Positions 1 through 9,142 of a DNA stretch of 64,000 bases are shown here, one piece after another; the stretch's first letter is position 1; the number at the start of each line of letters is the position of its first letter. A model generated the notes under the pieces. It made no database searches and was not told where the DNA came from. It was given only the letters and a program-made list of their open reading frames with translations. Made by a program: the position numbers and the translations under genes. This DNA comes from Myxococcales bacterium (GTDB taxonomy: Bacteria > Myxococcota_A > UBA9160 > SMWR01), in NCBI GenBank assembly GCA_022561775.1, contig JADFQO010000005.1, positions 54,198-118,197 on the forward strand, written 5' to 3'.

Positions 1-508
1 CAGCGGGCGATGTGTAGTCGATCGATAGAATCTCCAGATCGACATTCCCGTTGGGTCGCGTCCAGATCACCCGATCGTCGACCCGGGCGCCCAGCAGGGC
101 ATTCGCGAGCGGGGAGACCCAGCTGACCTTGCCGACGGCGGCATCGGCTTCGTCCTCGCCGACAATCGCGAAGACACGCGCCTCTCCATCGGCGTCGCAC
201 ACGCGCACCGTGGCGCCAAACGCCACCTCGTCGCGCGGCTGTTCGTCGGGATTCACGAGAATGGCGCAACCGATGCGCGCACCCAGGTAGCGAGCGTTGC
301 GATCGATCCGACGCAGGGCCGCCTCGTGGCGCATCGCGTCACCGTCGTCGGACAACGCCGACCGTTCGGCCAGAAGGTTCGCGATGCGGTGCTCGAGAGC
401 GGCGAGACCCTGCGAGGTCACATAGTTCGGAAACGGGCTCTGCGGTCGCTCGGGAAGCTCGGCCTGCGCTTCGCTCTGAAGATCCTCGTTGACGAAAGCT
501 CGACTCAC
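1..508 (-). CDS. GreA/GreB-family transcription elongation factor (3' end cut by window edge)
   Basis: The minus-strand frame from the GTG at 508 to the window edge encodes about 169 residues beginning VSRAFVNEDLQ. The coiled-coil-like N-terminal half is followed by the FKBP-like C-terminal Gre domain, seen as VGEDEADAAVGKVSWVSPLA and ALLGARVDDRVIW, the usual Gre signature of a G-E-D-E-A-D stretch and an S-P-L-A loop. Gre factors bind the RNA polymerase secondary channel and stimulate cleavage of backtracked RNA. The GTG start is chosen because GGAGAG lies about 6-9 bases upstream and no ATG fits. The N-terminus ahead of the Gre region is longer than in E. coli GreB. It lies 78 bases beyond the AOR stop, in the same direction, so co-transcription with AOR and moaD is possible. 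Whether it is GreA-, GreB- or Rnk-like cannot be settled. Confidence 0.82.
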   Translation of the reverse strand, partial: MSRAFVNEDLQSEAQAELPERPQSPFPNYVTSQGLAALEHRIANLLAERSALSDDGDAMRHEAALRRIDRNARYLGARIGCAILVNPDEQPRDEVAFGATVRVCDADGEARVFAIVGEDEADAAVGKVSWVSPLANALLGARVDDRVIWTRPNGNVDLEILSIDYTSPA

Positions 509-586
509 GGATGTCTCTCCACCGCGACGTGGCGTAGGCGCTTCAGGGGCCTCCCGCGAATGCGAATCTCCCTGTTGATCGCGGAA

Positions 587-2320
587 TCAGCTTCTCAGCT
601 CAAACAGCGCGTCTGTATTCTCGTAGCGCTCGTAGGCATTCGCGACCACATCAGCCGGGACGTCCCAGACCAGCTTGGCGGGTCCGATCGCGTCCTGTTT
701 CATGCAGTCGGGCATCACGTCATCGCCCGGACCGAAGCCAGCGCGCCGATTGAACTCCCATTCATCCTGCAGAATCTGCCAACCCATGTCGGCGATCCGC
801 TCACGCGTCATCTCTTCGCCGAAGTACTCGCCGTAGAAGCCGCGAACATCGTCGAGATTGATCATCATGAAGGAACAGAAGCCCGACGAATCCACCACGG
901 CGTTTACGATTTGCGCGCGCTGCGAGGCCTCCGCCATCTCCTCCTGCGGCTGCCCGGGCTCGACGATGAGCCCCGCCGTGTGATCGGCTCCCATCGCGCT
1001 CGTGCAATAGGTAATTCCCGAAGCCTTGAGGGGGCGGGGATCCCACGCGGGCATCGCTTGGCCTTTGACGACCGGAACCCGGTGATGCTTGCGCTTCCTG
1101 CCAATCGACGCAGCGCCATTTCCGATCGCCCGACCGAGTTCGGTTCCGTCCGCGATTTCGCGCAGAATCCGCTTGGCGCCCTCCGCGTCGCCAAATTCCA
1201 TGCCGCCGGAGTCCATGTAGACCGCGATCGCGGCACCGGTCTCGATCGTGTCGAGGCCGATCTCGTCGCAGAGGCGATCCAGGTCGGCGACATCCTCCCA
1301 ATTCGGAATGCCGCAATTGGCGCCGAGCAACGTGAGCGTCTCGAATTCGAGCGCGGAGGTCTTGTAGTTGCCATCCTTGTCGTGAACGACGTTGCTGCAC
1401 CTCACGATGCAACCCGTCATGCAGTTGTGCATGCCGCCGCCGCGCTCTTCGAAGCTCTCCACGATGCGCATCCCGTCGAGCGTCTCGACGTCGGGAGAAC
1501 GCCCCTCGACCCGATTCTTGTACGGAAAGGTGTAGAGCGCGTCCGCTTCGACACATCCCACGCTCGTGCCCCACTTGGGAAACGGTTCTTTCGCGGGGCC
1601 GGCGAGATAATACTTCGTGTACTTCTTGCAGATTGCCCCGAACTCCTTCCTGTTTACGGGCTTTCGGGCGGGTCGTTTGCCCGCGTCGATCGAGACGTAC
1701 TTGAGCCCCTTGCTTCCCATCACGGCACCGAGGCCGCCGCGCCCCGCGTGGCGGGCGGGGTTGCGCGCCTTCTCCTGGTCGGTGCACGCGACCGACGCAC
1801 CCGCGAGGCGCATCTCACCCGCGGGTCCGATCGAAATGAACGAAGCCGTCTCGGAGTAACTCTTGGCGAGATCTTCGATCAGCGCGTAGTTCCACTTTCC
1901 CTTGTGCTCATCCGCGCGAACGACCGCCGCGCTATCGGCGCCGATCTCCAGCGCGTAGCGCCGCTCGGGATCCGCGGGCTGCCCGGTCACCACGACCACC
2001 CGAAAGCCGAGCTTCATGAGATCCTGGCCCGGGTTGCCTCCGGCGTTCGCCTCTTTGATGCCTCCGGTGAGCGGGCTCTTGCCACCGATCGAGATCCGGC
2101 CCGAAGTCGGCGCGGCGGTTCCCGAAAGGACACCGGGCGCCAGTACGAGCACATTGTCGGGACCGAGCGGATCGCAGCTGGGGTCGCACTCTTCGAGCAG
2201 GATCCGCGCCGAGAGGCCGCGCCCGCCGAGGAGCCTCCAGTTCTCCGGAAACGCCTCGATGGTCGCGGTCTGCTGCGTCATATCGACGCGAATCATTCGA
2301 TCGCCGGTCGGATCGCTCAT
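587..2320 (-). CDS. Aldehyde:ferredoxin oxidoreductase (AOR) family tungsto/molybdoenzyme
   Basis: A 577-residue protein of normal AOR length. The N-terminal AOR domain (about 1-210) has the pterin-binding features G-R-G-L-S-A-R and GKSPLTGG. A [4Fe-4S] ligand set is visible as C300, C304 and C308 (in HNCMTGCIVRCSN) with C482 as the likely fourth ligand. The first spacing is C-x3-C rather than the classical C-x2-C. AOR enzymes oxidise aldehydes to acids or reduce acids, using a bis-pterin W or Mo centre and ferredoxin; the substrate cannot be read here. The ATG at 2320 follows a strong GAGGAGAG site. The MoaD-like gene lies 87 bases upstream in the same direction, a common pairing that supplies pterin sulfur. 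No maturation or ferredoxin gene is adjacent. Confidence 0.9.
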   Translation of the reverse strand: MSDPTGDRMIRVDMTQQTATIEAFPENWRLLGGRGLSARILLEECDPSCDPLGPDNVLVLAPGVLSGTAAPTSGRISIGGKSPLTGGIKEANAGGNPGQDLMKLGFRVVVVTGQPADPERRYALEIGADSAAVVRADEHKGKWNYALIEDLAKSYSETASFISIGPAGEMRLAGASVACTDQEKARNPARHAGRGGLGAVMGSKGLKYVSIDAGKRPARKPVNRKEFGAICKKYTKYYLAGPAKEPFPKWGTSVGCVEADALYTFPYKNRVEGRSPDVETLDGMRIVESFEERGGGMHNCMTGCIVRCSNVVHDKDGNYKTSALEFETLTLLGANCGIPNWEDVADLDRLCDEIGLDTIETGAAIAVYMDSGGMEFGDAEGAKRILREIADGTELGRAIGNGAASIGRKRKHHRVPVVKGQAMPAWDPRPLKASGITYCTSAMGADHTAGLIVEPGQPQEEMAEASQRAQIVNAVVDSSGFCSFMMINLDDVRGFYGEYFGEEMTRERIADMGWQILQDEWEFNRRAGFGPGDDVMPDCMKQDAIGPAKLVWDVPADVVANAYERYENTDALFELRS

Positions 2321-2407
2321 GATCTCTCTCCTCTATCTCGATGGACGCGACTGCCCCGCTCGAACACCCGTCCGGACAATGACACCGACCCCTCCGGGAG
2401 TCGACGC

Positions 2408-2677
2408 CTACCCTCCCGCAACGGCCGCGAGGATCTCGATTCGATCATTTTCGGTGACCTCCGTGTCGCCCGCCGCGCGGTCCAACTCTTCACCGTTTAC
2501 GAATACCGTCGCGAAGAGCCGGACCTTGCCATTGGCTTCGAAAACGAGTTCGCCAAAGCCAGGGTGCCGCGCGTCGACCGCGTCGATGCACTCCCGCACC
2601 GTTGCCCCGGCGACCTCGACCAGGCGCTCTCCGTTCGTCGGCCCCCGATAGCGGGGCGGGATGTGCACCTCGGGCAT
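2408..2677 (-). CDS. MoaD/ThiS-like sulfur-carrier protein, AOR-associated
   Basis: An 89-residue beta-grasp protein ending in Ala-Gly-Gly, the diglycine tail that is thiocarboxylated in MoaD and ThiS. The middle contains RLFATVFVNGEEL and the C-terminus NDRIEILAAVAGG, matching the ubiquitin-like fold. MoaD-type carriers donate sulfur to precursor Z to make the dithiolene of molybdopterin. The ATG at 2677 has GGAG seven bases upstream. It precedes the AOR gene in the same orientation, so it is probably the dedicated carrier for the tungsten/molybdenum pterin of that enzyme. No MoaE or MoeB homologue is in the window. It could also be a general MoaD or another small sulfur carrier; linkage to AOR makes the first reading more likely. 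Confidence 0.85.
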   Translation of the reverse strand: MPEVHIPPRYRGPTNGERLVEVAGATVRECIDAVDARHPGFGELVFEANGKVRLFATVFVNGEELDRAAGDTEVTENDRIEILAAVAGG

Positions 2678-2712
2678 GCTTCTCCAGGGCGAATCAGGGG
2701 TTCCGGGGCGCG

Positions 2713-2718
2713 ATTATA
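2713..2718 (-). promoter_or_regulatory. -10-like box (TATAAT) upstream of moaD-AOR
   Basis: On the minus strand the sequence reads GGCTATAATCGCGCC, a perfect sigma-70 -10 hexamer about 35 bases before the moaD ATG. No recognisable -35 lies 16-19 bases upstream. It faces away from the hpnH promoter candidate at 2807, so the 230-base gap looks like a divergent promoter region. Confidence 0.5.
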
Positions 2719-2806
2719 GCCGAACACGGCTGGCGGGCTCTTGGGGATCGCCAAGGCCCGGAGATCCGGCCGCTTGCGGCAGGGGCTCGCTTTCGAAAAG
2801 GTTCGG

Positions 2807-2812
2807 TACACT
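2807..2812 (+). promoter_or_regulatory. -10-like box (TACACT) upstream of hpnH
   Basis: GGTACACTCGCGC lies about 98 bases before the hpnH ATG. The same GGTANACTCGCG pattern occurs upstream of other genes in this window (for example at 10293), which supports a promoter function. No good -35 is visible. Confidence 0.4.
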
Positions 2813-2909
2813 CGCGCGACGCTCTGGGGTGGGCGGGTTGGTCGGTTCCAATTCCAGCACCTCGATTTTCGATCGCCCCACAGCGAGCCGGTGGCTGAGG
2901 AGATCCAGA

Positions 2910-4319
2910 ATGCCTGTACCCGTTTCGCAGATGGCGACGGTGGCTCTGTACGTGGCCAAGCAAAAGCTGCAGCGCCGCAAGCGCTACCCGCTGGCGCTGA
3001 TGCTCGAGCCACTCTACCGCTGCAATCTCGCCTGCGCGGGCTGCGGGAAGATCCAGTACCCGTCGAATATCCTGAAGACCCAGCTCTCCTATGAAGAGTG
3101 CATGAGGGCCGTCGATGAATGCCCGGCCCCCGTCGTCAGCATCCCGGGCGGCGAGCCCCTCATGCACCCGGAAATCGACCGAATCGTCCGCGGATTGATC
3201 GAGCGCAAGAAGTACATCTACCTCTGCACGAACGCACTCCTCCTCGAAGAGAAACTCGACCTCTTCAAACCCAGCAAATACTTGAGCTTCAGTGTCCACA
3301 TGGACGGCCTCGAAAAAGAGCACGATCTCTCGGTCTGCCGGGATGGGACGTTCAAGATCGCGCGGGCCGCGATCGAGAAGGCCATCCGTCGCGGATTTCG
3401 AGTCACGACCAACACCACGCTCTTCGACGGGGCGGATCCGAAGCGAACGCAGGAGTTCTTCGACGAAATGACAGAGCTCGGCGTCGAGGGCATGATGGTG
3501 TCGCCAGGCTACAGCTATCAAAAGGCCCCCGACCAGGGACACTTCCTCGCACGCGAGCGGACCAAGGAACTCTTCCGGAAGATCTTCTACGGGAACAACG
3601 GCCGCTGGCGGTTCAACCAGTCGGCGCTCTTCCTCGAATTCCTGGCCGGCGGACGGGACTACGATTGCACGCCGTGGGGCAATCCGACCTACAGCGTCTT
3701 CGGCTGGCAAAGACCCTGCTACCTGCTCCAGGATGGATACGCGGATAGCTTCCAGGACTTGATGGAAGAAACCCAGTGGGAGAATTACGGACCCAGGAGC
3801 GGGAATCCCCACTGTCGAGACTGCATGGTCCACAGCGGTTTCGAAGCCAGCGCCGTCGAAGAGATCTTCTCCTCGCTTCGCGGTCTGACGGCGACGATCA
3901 AAGCGGCCTTCGTCGGTCCGGCCATCCCCAAACCCCAGGGCGATCCCGCATCGCTGCTGCAAATCACCACGGAACCGGAGAGCGCTCCCGCAGACGAAAC
4001 CGAAGAGAGTGGGCCGATCCAGGGCTGGTCGGCTCCCGCGAGCCCGGAGTCGCTTCGCGTGGCGTTCGAATACCGCGGCGACGTGACCCTGCACCTCGAG
4101 GATGACAGCCGCGTCGACGGCTACCTCTCCAATCTCAGCGGCGACACGCTCCGCCTATGGTGTCGCGGTGAAACCGCGCAGCTCGAGATTCCGATCCGAC
4201 AGGTGAAGCACGTCGAACTTTCCGGGCGGGACACGGCATCGGGGAAGAGCTGGCAGACCTGGATGAAGAAACAGGAAGCCGCCCAGCGAGAGGCGGCCGA
4301 AGCGGCAGCTACCGCCTAG
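2910..4319 (+). CDS. hpnH: Adenosyl-hopene transferase HpnH (radical SAM) with extra C-terminal domain
   Basis: A 469-residue radical SAM protein with the cluster motif C38-x3-C42-x2-C45 (YRCNLACAGCGK), the GGEP motif at 80-83 and a C-terminal cysteine-containing stretch (CRDCMVHSGF near 302-311). This is the HpnH arrangement. HpnH adds the 5'-deoxyadenosyl group to diploptene, the first step of C35 hopanoid side-chain synthesis. The ATG at 2910 is chosen for its GAGGAGA site; the frame stays open further upstream. Usual HpnH ends near residue 335-350. Here residues about 383-469 form an additional small beta-rich segment (VTLHLEDDSRVDGYLSNLSG, then a V-E-L-S-G-R-D-T stretch and a basic/alanine tail). 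No squalene-hopene cyclase or other hpn gene is nearby. The function of the extension is unknown. Confidence 0.88.
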   Translation: MPVPVSQMATVALYVAKQKLQRRKRYPLALMLEPLYRCNLACAGCGKIQYPSNILKTQLSYEECMRAVDECPAPVVSIPGGEPLMHPEIDRIVRGLIERKKYIYLCTNALLLEEKLDLFKPSKYLSFSVHMDGLEKEHDLSVCRDGTFKIARAAIEKAIRRGFRVTTNTTLFDGADPKRTQEFFDEMTELGVEGMMVSPGYSYQKAPDQGHFLARERTKELFRKIFYGNNGRWRFNQSALFLEFLAGGRDYDCTPWGNPTYSVFGWQRPCYLLQDGYADSFQDLMEETQWENYGPRSGNPHCRDCMVHSGFEASAVEEIFSSLRGLTATIKAAFVGPAIPKPQGDPASLLQITTEPESAPADETEESGPIQGWSAPASPESLRVAFEYRGDVTLHLEDDSRVDGYLSNLSGDTLRLWCRGETAQLEIPIRQVKHVELSGRDTASGKSWQTWMKKQEAAQREAAEAAATA

Positions 4320-4343
4320 CGCGCGTCCGATCGAATCGGTCGG

Positions 4344-6005
4344 TCAGTGACCTCCGGGCGGAGCAACCAGGGGTACGACGCCCAGGTCGCGCAGGTGCTG
4401 CTCGGCGCGCTCGCTGTGGAGGTGGAACTCCTGCCTCCTGGACAGGTCGAGTACGCGCAGCCAGGTATGCACCGCGTCCTGCTGGCTGTCACCGCGCGCC
4501 TCGAAGGCGAGCGCGAGATTGCTCCAGGTAGAGACGGCACCGGGATCGCGATTCAACGATCGGCCGAAGTATTCGATCGCTGCATCCCACTGCTCCAGCC
4601 GCGCGAATCGATCCCCGAGCCGGTAGTAGGCCATCGCGAGGTTTTCCCGGCTGAGAGGCAGGTGCACCAACCACACGGCAATTCCAATACCGACGAGCCC
4701 TGTCGCGAAAGCGCGAACCCGGCGGCTTCGTACTCGATCCCAGAGCCAGCACGCTGCGGCCGAAGCGAAGAGAATCAGCACCGGTACCGCCGATATTCGA
4801 TCGCGCGAAAGCACGGAGAAGATCAGGCTCTCCGCCAGGTGAACGGCGACGACCGCGTACAGCAGATAGAGCCGACGCCACTCGCGCGCAGCAAGGCTCA
4901 TGCCGAGCAGCGCGAGGGGCGCCGCCACGCCAAAGCCGATCAGCGGAATCCGCCGCACCCAAGAGAACGCCCGTTCGGCCGTCGGAGAACGTTCGTCCCA
5001 CAGCTCGGCTGCGTTCCAGAACAAACCGAACTTGCGGATTTCGTGACGCAGCCACTGGCCGGGGCGTGTCGAGATGTACTCGAAAGTTTCACGCGCCCAG
5101 AATGCCGAAATCTCCGAGGGCCTTAGTTTTCGTCCGCTGACCTGCTCGGCAACTTCCGCAAAAAGCTGCCGCCGTTCGACAGGAGCATCTGCGATCACGC
5201 GCGAGTAGCGACGCGGCATGCCGTAGCTGCCTTTCGCGTGCGGATGGTTGCCCGCGTATAGGGAGATCCCGCCGCCCGCGTTGACGAGCGTAAATTCGTC
5301 CGCGACTGCGTAATTGCGTAGCGAGACGGGAAGGATCACCGCCGCCGCTCCCGCCAATAACAGCGCACCCCAAACAGCGCGCCGGGAGGCGCTCGAATGC
5401 CTGGAGAGCGCCGGCCAGACCAGCAGGAACGGAGTGAACAACAGCAGGGCTTGCCGCCCGAGCGCACAGAGGCCCAAGGCGACGCCAGCGCCGAACCATC
5501 GAGCCGCGCGGGGCGACTCGTGGGCCCGCAGCGCCGCGAGCACCAGCAGTAGCACGAGCGGAACCAGCAGGTTCGCGGTCACGAGCATTCCGCTGTAGAA
5601 AATCGACATCGAATCGGCGGCGTACAGTGCACCGGCAATCAGCGCCACGCGTCGATCGAATAGCCGCCGACCCACCGCCACAATCAGCACGCAGCTGAGC
5701 GCGCCGATCAGATTGTTCGCGATCATCGCAACGACTGCGCCGGATCCGAACACCACGTAGAGCAGGCCCAGAAAATACGCGTAGAGGGGCGCGCGAACGA
5801 AGGCGCCCTCCCCCAGCCAGCCGCCAGCCGCAATTTCGATCGCCCATTGGTGATAGAGGCGCGCGTCGGTCGTCGGAAACTCGAAGAAGGGATCGTGGAG
5901 ACTGATCTCTCGGAGGTGCAAGAGGCGCAGTGTGAGGGCGAGTGCGAAGATCACCCCCGCACCGACCTTCTCCCCGCGCGACCAGGCTGTCCGCACCGAC
6001 GACAC
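4344..6005 (-). CDS. GT39/ArnT-like membrane glycosyltransferase with C-terminal TPRs
   Basis: A 553-residue polytopic membrane protein. The first membrane span is followed by an acidic/aromatic periplasmic loop (FFEFPTTDARLYHQWA), then EGAFVRAPLYAYFLGLLY, the P-L-Y-x-Y-x-L-G pattern of the GT39/PMT group, which moves sugars from polyprenyl-phosphate donors. About ten further hydrophobic spans follow. The last 110 residues are soluble and carry TPR-like helices (LAMAYYRLGDRFARLEQWDA). The acceptor is unknown. The GTG start at 6005 shares one base with the TAG stop of the RND pump gene (TAGTG), so translation is probably coupled. A paralogue with the same domain plan lies at 53769-55934. Membrane topology and family are clear; enzymatic activity is inferred. 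Confidence 0.75.
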   Translation of the reverse strand: MSSVRTAWSRGEKVGAGVIFALALTLRLLHLREISLHDPFFEFPTTDARLYHQWAIEIAAGGWLGEGAFVRAPLYAYFLGLLYVVFGSGAVVAMIANNLIGALSCVLIVAVGRRLFDRRVALIAGALYAADSMSIFYSGMLVTANLLVPLVLLLVLAALRAHESPRAARWFGAGVALGLCALGRQALLLFTPFLLVWPALSRHSSASRRAVWGALLLAGAAAVILPVSLRNYAVADEFTLVNAGGGISLYAGNHPHAKGSYGMPRRYSRVIADAPVERRQLFAEVAEQVSGRKLRPSEISAFWARETFEYISTRPGQWLRHEIRKFGLFWNAAELWDERSPTAERAFSWVRRIPLIGFGVAAPLALLGMSLAAREWRRLYLLYAVVAVHLAESLIFSVLSRDRISAVPVLILFASAAACWLWDRVRSRRVRAFATGLVGIGIAVWLVHLPLSRENLAMAYYRLGDRFARLEQWDAAIEYFGRSLNRDPGAVSTWSNLALAFEARGDSQQDAVHTWLRVLDLSRRQEFHLHSERAEQHLRDLGVVPLVAPPGGH

Positions 6006-9000
6006 TAACTGGGCGAGCGCCCCGCGACCCCAACCGGTAGAGCGCCCGCGCCATCCGGGCCCGACTGTTGGGCGCGGTGGGTGAAATAGGCGGCGATGCG
6101 ACCCTCGAGACGCGCAAAGCCCAGGTAGACCACGGGGATCACGAAAATGGTGAAGAGCGTTGCGAACGCCATGCCCCCCACCACAGCGACGCCCAGAGGT
6201 GCGCGCGCCTCGCCGCCAGCGCCCAATCCGATTGCGATTGGCAGGATTCCCGCGATCGTCGAGAGCGCGGTCATCATCACGGGGCGAAAGCGGATACGCG
6301 CGGCGCTCGAAACCGCCTCGAACGGTTCGGCCCCCCGTTCGCGCAGCCGGTTGGCAAATTCTACGATCAGAATCGAATTCTTGGTGACGAGGCCCACCAA
6401 CATGACCAGCCCGATCTGACTGAAGAGATTCAACGTGTGTCCGGTCAGCTGAAGCGCCAACAGCGCACCGGTAAACGACAGCGCCACCGCCACGAGGATC
6501 GTCGCGGGATCCACGAAGCTCTCAAATTGTGCGGCGAGCACCAGATAGACCATCACCACGGCGAGCAGGTAGGCGAAGACCAGCGCGCTTCCCGATTCGT
6601 AGAAGCGCTCGGACAATCCCGAAAATCTGACGCGGTAGCCCGAGTCTGTGGGAATCACCTCACTGGTGATCGCGCGTATCCGATCCAGCGTCGCTCCGAG
6701 GGGCACGCCCGCAAGCAGGTGGCCCGAGATCTCCGCCGCGCGCTGCCTGTCATAGTGGGGCAGGCCCGGCGAGGTAACCGTTTCTTCGATGGATACGACC
6801 GAAGCGAGCGGGACCATGATGCCCGACTGCGACCGCACCGAGAGGCCGTACAGATCGGTGGGATTCGCGCGCTCGGAGCGATCGATTTGCGCGATCACCT
6901 CGTAGGTTTCGCCGTGTAGTTTGAAGGTCGAGAGCTTCAATCCGCCCAGCAGTACCTGCAGCGTCGACGCCACATCACGAACCGATACGCCCAGATCACT
7001 CGCCTGTTCGCGATCCACGTGAACGACCAACTGGGGTTTGTCGAGTTTGAGATCGCTCCACAGATTCACGAGTCCGGGGATTTCGCGAGAGCGCCGTACG
7101 ATTTCGTCCGCATAGGCGGCGACCTTTGCAATTTCGGGCCCCGTTACGACAAGCGAAACGGGCGCCGCATCCCAATCGATACTGAGTGTGGGTTCGTTCC
7201 TCGGGAAGACTTCGATTCCCGGGTTCGTCGAGAACTGGTAAACAAGGGCGTCGACGATTTCCTGTTGGCTCCGCTCGCGTTCGTCTTGGGGAACCAGACT
7301 GGAAAATATGATCGCTTCATTTACGGCCGCCGGACCCGCCCAGCCCGGCGCGATGATCGCCACCGATGCGTAGATTTCGGGAATCTCGAGTAGCGCCTGC
7401 TCGACCATCATGTGATAGCGATCGGTGTATTCCAACGTACTGCCCTGGGGTGCGGTCGAGGAGATCATCAGGCTGCCCCGATCCGAAACGGGCACGAACT
7501 CCCGATCGATCACAGAAAACAGCAGCCATCCCAGAGCGATCCACGCGACGCCAACAGCAGCGACGAGCGCTTGGTTCCCCAACGAGACACCCAGCGCCCA
7601 CGCGTAGACGCCTCGCAGCCGATCCACCGCATGACCGAGCCAGGCTGAAGCTCCCGAATCCCGGGCATCCGTCCGCAGTACGCGCGCGCAGAGTGCGGGC
7701 GCCAGCGTGAGTGCGACGAATCCCGAGATGGCGACCGCGGCGGCCACCGTGATGCCAAATTCCCGAAACAGATGGCCCGTGGTGCCGGTCAGAAAAGCCA
7801 AAGGCAAGAAGACGGCGATCACCGAGACGCTTGCGGCCACCACTGCGAAGGAGATTTCAGCCATGCCGCGCCGGGTCGCCTCCAGGCGAGGCGTTCCCTC
7901 CTCGATCCAGCGGCTCACGTTTTCGAGCACCACGATGGCATCGTCCACCACCAGGCCGATCGCGAGCGTGAGGCCCATCAGCGTGAGGATATTGATCGAA
8001 TAACCAAAGAAGTAGAGCACCGCGAAGGTGCCGACGATCGAAATCGGTATCGCGACGGCCGGAATGATCGTCGCTCGCAGCGAGCGAAGAAAGATGAAGA
8101 TCACGACCAGGACGAGGCCGATCGCGTAGAAGATGGTCAGGGTCACGTCGTGAATGGACTCTTCGATGAAGATACTGCCGTCCCAGACAACCCCGAAATT
8201 CACGCCTTCGGGCAGCCCGGCTTGAATGAGCCTGACCTCTTCCTTGACCGCGCGCGCGACATCGAGCGTATTGGCCTTCGACTGCTTGACGACTCCCATC
8301 GCGATGCCGACTTCACCGTTGACGCGGACCAGCGAGCGCTCGCTCTGCGCGCCCACGATCGCCTCTCCCACATCGCGAATCCGCACGGGTTCACCATCGA
8401 AATTTGCAATCACGAGGGAGCCGTATTCTTCGGCGGTGTGAAGCTCACCGGGCGTCCGCACGCTGAACTCCTGATCCAGGCTCTCCACCCGGCCCGACGG
8501 GATATCAACATTGCTCTGCCGCAACGCCTCGGCGACATCCGCGATGACGAGCCCGCGCGCGGTGAGGCGGTGGTGATCGATCCAGAGGCGGATCGCCAGG
8601 CGGCGCTCTCCCACGATGTACAATCTCGCCACACCGGGAAGCCTCGTGAGTCGGTCCTTGATCTGGGTCTCGACCAATGTCGTCAGTTCGATCTGGTCGA
8701 GCCCCCCACCGTTCAGGTTCATCCAGATCAGTCCGCCCCCGCTCGAGTCCGCCTTCGAGACGATCGGAGCCTTGACCTCGTCGGGTAGCTCGCTCCGGAC
8801 GCGAGCGACCCGGTCCCGCACATCGGATGCGGCCACGTCGAGATCGCGAGACAGTTCGAACTCCAGGGTGATGCTGGAGGTTTCCTCGCGACTCACCGAG
8901 GTGATGTGCCGAATCCCCTGGATGCTGACGAGCTCATCTTCGAGCACCTGGGTGACTGAGGTTTCCATCACCTCGGGCGCCGCTCCGGGCAGCACCGTCA

Positions 9001-9142
9001 GGACGGATACGATCGGGCTGTCGATGTCCGGAAGTTCTCGGTAGGGCAGACGCCCGAGCGCGATGATCCCGAAGACGAGGATCACGAGTGACATCACGAT
9101 CGAAAGTACCGGCCGGTCGATGCAGATCTGGGATAGGCGCAT
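6005..9142 (-). CDS. RND efflux transporter, HAE1/AcrB family inner-membrane pump
   Basis: A 1045-residue protein of normal length for AcrB-type pumps. It starts MRLSQICIDRPVLSIVMSLV, the typical N-terminal anchor, and has the duplicated plan of a large periplasmic loop after TM1 and after TM7. The proton-relay aspartate pair in TM4 is visible in IGLVVDDAIVVLENVSRW. Such pumps trade protons for export of drugs, lipophilic compounds or siderophores. Its ATG overlaps the TGA of the adaptor gene by one base (TGATG). No TolC-like outer-membrane channel is encoded in the window, so a channel encoded elsewhere is presumably used. Substrate cannot be predicted. The downstream GT39-like gene is coupled to it. 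Confidence 0.95.
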   Translation of the reverse strand: MRLSQICIDRPVLSIVMSLVILVFGIIALGRLPYRELPDIDSPIVSVLTVLPGAAPEVMETSVTQVLEDELVSIQGIRHITSVSREETSSITLEFELSRDLDVAASDVRDRVARVRSELPDEVKAPIVSKADSSGGGLIWMNLNGGGLDQIELTTLVETQIKDRLTRLPGVARLYIVGERRLAIRLWIDHHRLTARGLVIADVAEALRQSNVDIPSGRVESLDQEFSVRTPGELHTAEEYGSLVIANFDGEPVRIRDVGEAIVGAQSERSLVRVNGEVGIAMGVVKQSKANTLDVARAVKEEVRLIQAGLPEGVNFGVVWDGSIFIEESIHDVTLTIFYAIGLVLVVIFIFLRSLRATIIPAVAIPISIVGTFAVLYFFGYSINILTLMGLTLAIGLVVDDAIVVLENVSRWIEEGTPRLEATRRGMAEISFAVVAASVSVIAVFLPLAFLTGTTGHLFREFGITVAAAVAISGFVALTLAPALCARVLRTDARDSGASAWLGHAVDRLRGVYAWALGVSLGNQALVAAVGVAWIALGWLLFSVIDREFVPVSDRGSLMISSTAPQGSTLEYTDRYHMMVEQALLEIPEIYASVAIIAPGWAGPAAVNEAIIFSSLVPQDERERSQQEIVDALVYQFSTNPGIEVFPRNEPTLSIDWDAAPVSLVVTGPEIAKVAAYADEIVRRSREIPGLVNLWSDLKLDKPQLVVHVDREQASDLGVSVRDVASTLQVLLGGLKLSTFKLHGETYEVIAQIDRSERANPTDLYGLSVRSQSGIMVPLASVVSIEETVTSPGLPHYDRQRAAEISGHLLAGVPLGATLDRIRAITSEVIPTDSGYRVRFSGLSERFYESGSALVFAYLLAVVMVYLVLAAQFESFVDPATILVAVALSFTGALLALQLTGHTLNLFSQIGLVMLVGLVTKNSILIVEFANRLRERGAEPFEAVSSAARIRFRPVMMTALSTIAGILPIAIGLGAGGEARAPLGVAVVGGMAFATLFTIFVIPVVYLGFARLEGRIAAYFTHRAQQSGPDGAGALPVGVAGRSPS

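Noticed and set aside
326..2719. A 797-codon open frame on the plus strand across the AOR gene
   Set aside because: It is the antisense shadow of AOR in GC-rich DNA; the minus strand has clear AOR motifs, start and Shine-Dalgarno site.
2694..4094. A 466-codon minus-strand open frame across hpnH
   Set aside because: Shadow frame; the plus strand carries the radical SAM motif and a normal start.
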